Notes under the pieces: model-generated
What the model saw: only the letters and a program-made list of their open reading frames with translations
What the model was told of the DNA's origin: nothing
Database searches by the model: none
Shown: positions 6,699 through 9,891 of the stretch, piece after piece
How the letters are laid out: each line of letters opens with the position of its first letter
How positions within the stretch are numbered: position 1 is the first letter of the stretch
Assembly (NCBI GenBank): GCA_003562655.1
Contig: PWUC01000051.1
Coordinates: 1 to 9,891 of the forward strand
Source of the DNA: Clostridia bacterium
GTDB lineage: Bacteria; Bacillota_E; SLMV01; PUMD01
Length of the DNA: 9,891 nt
Direction: 5' to 3'
Made by a program: the position numbers and the translations under genes

Positions 6699-7793
6699 AT
6701 GCAAGCATTCTTCGCCCTGTATAAGGCAACAGCCCGCGAGTTCTTGCGCGATCGCATGGCCCTGTTCATCACGCTGTTCCTGCCTCTTCTAATGGCGATC
6801 TTCTTTGGGATGATCTTCGCCGACGATCCCGGCGTTTCTCTGTCCGTGGGCCTTGCGGTGGAGGATATCGGTCGAGCCGGCGAGGAGTTTGCAGCAGCTC
6901 TTGCCGACTCTGCGCTGGAGGGCGTCGTCGATGTCCAGCGGGGTACGCACGAACAGGTTCGCAGCGCTGTTCAGCAGGGAAGGCTGGCGGCCGCCCTCGT
7001 TCTGCCCGAGAATTTCTCGTCCCAGCTAACTGCCGGACAGCCCGCTGCTCTGCCCATATACTACGATCCGCAGCAGGAACAGCTCTCAGGGCCTGCCCTG
7101 CTCGTGGTCCGTCAGATGATTCAGGAGGCCGATCTGGCCCTGCAGGACATCCAGCCCCTGCTGGTATTGCAGGAGCAGCCCATCGGGGCCCACCGGATTC
7201 CCATGGCACACTTTTACATCCCCGGTATGCTGGCCCTGTCCGTGCTGTGGCTTGGGGTCTTCGGAACAGCGCCTCCCCTGGTTGAGCTGCGGGAGCAGCA
7301 GATCCTTCGCCGCATTGGGGTCACCCCCCTGAAACGCTCCACTCTTCTGGCCGCCCAGATCGGGTGGCGTTTCACCACGGGGATCCTCTCCGCTGTTCTT
7401 CTCATCGGTTTCGGCATGATCGCCTACGGTATTTCGGCCGCCGGCAGTTGGCTCCTGCTGGTTGCATCCTTCGTTCTGGGCGTGTTCGTATTTGTCGCAC
7501 TCGGCTTTCTGCTGGCCAGTCTCGCCCGCTCCACCGAGGGTGTCGTCGGCATGGGTCAGATGGTGATGTTTCCCATGATGTTTTTATCCGGGATCTTCAT
7601 ACCCCTGGAGGTGCTGCCCGCATTCCTGCAGTCTGTGGCTGCGGTGATCCCGCTGACCTACCTCGGCGATTCCCTCCAACAGACTCTCCTGGGGGCACCA
7701 GGCTTGCATCCTCTGTGGGTCAACTTCAGCGTCCTGGGGGTGTGGCTGGCCGGCCTGACTGCGCTCTCGATGCGCTGCTTCCGCTGGGAGTAG
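6699..7793 (+). CDS. Second ABC-2 exporter, permease protein
   Basis: A 364-residue membrane protein of the ABC-2 permease type with a large external loop. Helix 1 is at about 20-41. A soluble extracytoplasmic domain of about 130 residues (43-170) follows, with the YYDPQQEQ segment seen in this family. Helices follow near 172-195, 222-245, 250-275, 284-304, 308-325 and 338-358. The cytoplasmic connector LREQQILRRIGVTPL (197-211) and the segment MFLSGIFIPLEVLP (294-307) are hallmark stretches. I chose the ATG at 6699 because AAGGGA (6684-6689) is 9 bases upstream; the ATG at 6690 directly abuts that site. It pairs with the ATPase just upstream and probably works as a homodimeric drug or metabolite exporter. 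The substrate is unknown. Confidence 0.9.
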   Translation: MQAFFALYKATAREFLRDRMALFITLFLPLLMAIFFGMIFADDPGVSLSVGLAVEDIGRAGEEFAAALADSALEGVVDVQRGTHEQVRSAVQQGRLAAALVLPENFSSQLTAGQPAALPIYYDPQQEQLSGPALLVVRQMIQEADLALQDIQPLLVLQEQPIGAHRIPMAHFYIPGMLALSVLWLGVFGTAPPLVELREQQILRRIGVTPLKRSTLLAAQIGWRFTTGILSAVLLIGFGMIAYGISAAGSWLLLVASFVLGVFVFVALGFLLASLARSTEGVVGMGQMVMFPMMFLSGIFIPLEVLPAFLQSVAAVIPLTYLGDSLQQTLLGAPGLHPLWVNFSVLGVWLAGLTALSMRCFRWE

Positions 7794-7856
7794 GTGGTAG
7801 ACCTCACGGCCTGAAGGGATCGCGGCTCAGGCAGCTGATCTTGTAGTGTTGGGATG

Positions 7857-7903
7857 CCACTGCTCCGTAACATGTCTCTGGTAAGGGTAGGGAGAAGCAG
7901 TGG
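7857..7903. repeat. Perfect 8-bp inverted repeat between exporter and acetyltransferase
   Basis: CCACTGCT (7857-7864) and AGCAGTGG (7896-7903) are exact reverse complements with a 31-base spacer. The stem can be extended by TCC/GGA pairing if a small bulge is allowed. No T run follows. It could be a transcript 3'-end structure for the exporter operon or an RNA element ahead of the acetyltransferase. Confidence 0.38.
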
Positions 7904-7967
7904 ACCCGGTCTGAGTCGTAGCCTCGCTGCATCCTGCACCAGATCGGGACCGACTCATCTTCGCATA

Positions 7968-7973
7968 TATGAT
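7968..7973 (+). promoter_or_regulatory. Possible -10 element for the acetyltransferase gene
   Basis: TATGAT (7968-7973) lies in a short AT-rich patch 52 bases before the GTG start. No good -35 hexamer is present at the right distance, so this is a weak prediction. Confidence 0.22.
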
Positions 7974-8025
7974 TGACCCAGGTAGACACCAGGTGCTTTA
8001 CTCAGAAATGATAGGGGGAGATCCT

Positions 8026-8607
8026 GTGACCGGTATCAACTATGACAGGTACTACTGGCAGAATGATCTGGTTCGCCTGCGGGCCATGCGGGAGGACGAT
8101 TGGGAGCTGGCGTATGTCAACATGTTTGACAGTCACGCGCGCAGACTGCTCCAATGTGAAATTGAGCTGCCGGCATCGGAGGCCTCCGTACAGAAGGCAA
8201 ATCAACAGTGGGTCGACTTTGACCCCGCGACGGGCAGATTGATGTTTGCCATCGAGACCCTGGACGGCACAACTGTAGGCGCCGTGAACCTGAATTCCAT
8301 AGATGAGAAGAACGGAACCTTCAGCATTGGCATGCAGATCGGCAGGGAGTTCCGGTGCAGGGGCTACGGAACCGCTGCTATGCACATCCTGCTTGGCTAT
8401 GCCTTTTTCGAGCGCCGTTTGAACAAGTACGAGGGATTCATCCTTGAGGGAAACCTGGGCTCAGAAGCGATGCTGAGAAAGCTGAGCTGTGTCCAGGAGG
8501 GAGTCAGACGTCAGTCCATCTATACCGATGGGCGCTACATGGATACGATAGCCTACGGGCTCACAAAGGAGGACTTCATAGGGAATTCGGGACAGAGACA
8601 GAAATAG
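8026..8607 (+). CDS. GNAT-family N-acetyltransferase (RimJ/RimL-like)
   Basis: A 193-residue protein that would move an acetyl group from acetyl-CoA to an amine. It has the RimJ/RimL-type layout: N-terminal YYWQNDLVRLRAMREDDWE (10-28), a central strand GTTVGAVNL (81-89), then the acetyl-CoA pyrophosphate loop RCRGYGT (110-116, fitting RxxGxG), followed by an alpha helix and the conserved EGNLGSEAMLRKL (141-153), equivalent to the usual 'N..s...~ekl GF' motif. I chose GTG at 8026 because GGGGGAG (8014-8020) is 5 bases upstream and family members normally begin near the YYWQ segment; ATG codons at 7969 and 8008 are in frame but have poorer ribosome sites. The target (ribosomal protein, other protein or small molecule) cannot be determined. 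The last residues (about 185-193) run into the transposase remnant and may not be native. Confidence 0.85.
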   Translation: MTGINYDRYYWQNDLVRLRAMREDDWELAYVNMFDSHARRLLQCEIELPASEASVQKANQQWVDFDPATGRLMFAIETLDGTTVGAVNLNSIDEKNGTFSIGMQIGREFRCRGYGTAAMHILLGYAFFERRLNKYEGFILEGNLGSEAMLRKLSCVQEGVRRQSIYTDGRYMDTIAYGLTKEDFIGNSGQRQK

Positions 8608-8947
8608 ACCTGTTTCTCCTCCCCCGCATGTGCCATTCTATAGGGCAGGAATACTCATCATTGCTCTTTTGGTGTGCAGCGTACTGCAGCAGCGGCGCGT
8701 GCGACAGGCAATGCAGTCGGAAACGGAGACTCTCATCTTGGTCGGGAAAGTGAAGAGCGATCGCCCTACTGGTGAGCGAGTTCTCGAACTACTCAATCAC
8801 ATGCTGGTGATCAAGATGGCAGACGGAACCAGAATGCTACCTGACAATATGCCTGTCCCTGAACGACTCCTGAGGCTCCTCGGGGTGCCGCAGGTGTTAA
8901 TGCTCAGATTATGTGAGCTAAAGCTGTGCAGATTATTTGAGCTGTAG
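8603..8947 (+). pseudogene. IS1634-like transposase, C-terminal remnant
   Basis: The frame from about 8603 to the TAG ending at 8947 reads an RPV-containing segment, a hydrophobic stretch (AGILIIALLVCSVL), then RRVRQAM, then RPTGERVLELLN, and ends with LLRLLGVP and a short tail. From memory this matches the end of IS1634-family (IS4-like DDE) transposases, where RPvy...ri.a...flaLlv..liereVR.am is followed by .PT..ril.lf and ..lLGvP. Only about 110 of the usual several hundred residues are left, and the DDE catalytic domain is absent, so it cannot transpose. The frame is open back to 8582, inside the acetyltransferase gene. The first recognisable residues (RPV) coincide with that gene's stop codon. 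A GTG at 8630 could start an ORF of 105 residues but has no good ribosome site. The family assignment is made by eye. Confidence 0.58.
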
Positions 8948-9113
8948 TGCAGGACATCTTCACCGCGACTTCCGGATACCTGACTGCTCTAATATCTGGC
9001 AGATGGATAAATGCTCACAATAACCGACATAGGGTGCGAAACGTACAGTGAAGCAATGGGCAGCTGCAAGTTCAGCACCGCATGGGACTAGTCTTCGCCG
9101 ATCACCTCGTACG

Positions 9114-9129
9114 GGGACAACTCTGTCCC
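9114..9129. repeat. Short hairpin downstream of cphA
   Basis: GGGACA (9114-9119) and TGTCCC (9124-9129) form a perfect 6-bp stem with a four-base loop, about 40 bases beyond the cphA stop on the minus strand. No T run follows on either strand, so it is only a weak terminator candidate. The rest of 8948-9167 shows no gene. Confidence 0.3.
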
Positions 9130-9167
9130 GAAGGCCTTTCCAAAACTGGTATTGCATCGATGTCCAT

Positions 9168-9891
9168 TTAGCTTCCTGTGTGGAGAATTCTCTCCTTGTA
9201 GTCCAGGACATCCCGAATGACCTGATCAATATCTGTTGCCTGTAGCACTACCAGGTCACCCTGCCCAGCCATGTCAAGAGCTGTCTTGGTGGCTTCCCTT
9301 TCATCGAGAACCATTGTTGTCATATCGCGGGTGAAACCGCCCTTCAGCAATCCCTGTCGCACGAGTTGAGCCGTCATACCGGGTTTCCTACCCCTAGGGT
9401 CCGAGTCGGTAACGACAACATGATCATAGTAATTCGAGATAGCTAACCCGAGTTCAATTATGTCTTCATCCCTGCGGTTCCCCGTCCCCGCTGCCATTCT
9501 TATCTTCCTGCCTGGCACAAGGCCCTGAATGAATTCGCCGGTTGCATTGATCGCACCGATATTATGTCCGTAATCGATGATCGCTTTGAAATAGTCCATC
9601 TCTATGATATTCATCCTTCCTGGTGATTGACCTATCGAGGGGCTGAAACTCACCAAGCCTGCTCTTATCTGTTTATCGATCAAACCCAATGCAGATGTTG
9701 CTGCTACAGCAGCCAGTACGTTCTCAACATTGAACATGGCCTGACCGTCGAATGTGATTGGTATCTCAACGACATTGGCAACCGTTGATGTCCAGCCTCC
9801 CTTTTGGATCTCAATGGCCCCATCCTTCAAGATCACGTTCATGTTGCCTTTCCCAAGATTCTTCTTCAAAACCGGATTGTCTGGGTTTACC
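9168..9891 (-). CDS. cphA: Cyanophycin synthetase, C-terminal part (cut by right edge)
   Basis: The frame is open from the right edge to a TAA at 9170-9168, giving 240 residues. A TTG at 9869 is internal, not the start, because coding continues upstream (VNPDNPVL). Cyanophycin synthetase builds the Asp-Arg storage polymer using an ATP-grasp half and a C-terminal Mur-ligase-like half; only the end of the latter is here. Family landmarks are NVENVLAAVAATSALG (55-70), IRAGLVSF (75-82), QSPGRMNI (88-95), the Mur-ligase-like IIDYGHN (104-110), GNRRDEDI (137-144), DPRGRKPGM (164-172) and the terminal GDLVVLQA segment (211-218). In relatives I expect GDRRDED; here Asn138 replaces the Asp. Base composition is lower in GC than the exporter region. 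With about 630 residues off the edge, full length and activity of the enzyme cannot be judged. A Mur-ligase-like relative other than cyanophycin synthetase is the main alternative. Confidence 0.82.
   Translation of the reverse strand, partial: VNPDNPVLKKNLGKGNMNVILKDGAIEIQKGGWTSTVANVVEIPITFDGQAMFNVENVLAAVAATSALGLIDKQIRAGLVSFSPSIGQSPGRMNIIEMDYFKAIIDYGHNIGAINATGEFIQGLVPGRKIRMAAGTGNRRDEDIIELGLAISNYYDHVVVTDSDPRGRKPGMTAQLVRQGLLKGGFTRDMTTMVLDEREATKTALDMAGQGDLVVLQATDIDQVIRDVLDYKERILHTGS

Noticed and set aside
5748..6704. 318-residue minus-strand frame over the second ABC ATPase
   Set aside because: It exactly shadows a well-supported ATPase gene and shows no protein-like domain.
1..9891. CRISPR array, tRNA or rRNA genes
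   Set aside because: No regularly spaced direct repeats, tRNA-like folds or rRNA stretches were seen on either strand by eye.

Overview
The window reads as chromosomal DNA of a bacterium with moderately high GC (roughly 60% over most of its length). Genes sit close together behind purine-rich Shine-Dalgarno sequences, and TTG and GTG starts appear beside ATG. The gene set (prepilin peptidase and pilin, ABC-2 exporters, an orphan-type DNA methyltransferase, cyanophycin synthetase, an IS1634-like remnant) would fit a deep-branching, high-GC Bacillota lineage. That placement is an inference from style and content; no rRNA or other taxonomic marker is present.

Left end, minus strand (1-1341): a good promoter drives a sigma-factor-like protein, then an A24-family prepilin peptidase, then a type IV pilin-like gene cut by the left edge after its signal sequence. 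They are co-directional and tightly packed, so this looks like the start of a pilus, competence or secretion operon with its own sigma-like regulator.

Centre, plus strand (about 1384-7793): a beta-class DNA methyltransferase is divergent from the sigma-like gene and carries a C-terminal restriction-nuclease-like domain whose catalytic lysine appears to be replaced. Two separate ABC-2 type exporters follow, each an ATPase plus permease pair (3325-5038 and 5763-7793). Between them lies a 724-base stretch with no convincing gene but with a promoter candidate, an inverted repeat and a possible decayed coding remnant on the minus strand.

Right end (7794-9891): a RimJ/RimL-like GNAT acetyltransferase is followed directly by the C-terminal scrap of an IS1634-like transposase, whose reading frame appears to begin at the acetyltransferase stop codon. 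Base composition then falls to about 42-57% GC in sampled blocks. The window ends in the 3' third of a cyanophycin synthetase gene (cphA) on the minus strand, which runs off the right edge.

I did not find a complete unknown defence or biosynthetic system. The points most worth following are the sigma-like gene leading the pilus operon, the methyltransferase with a degenerate nuclease domain, and the mobile-element scar with its composition change at the right end.
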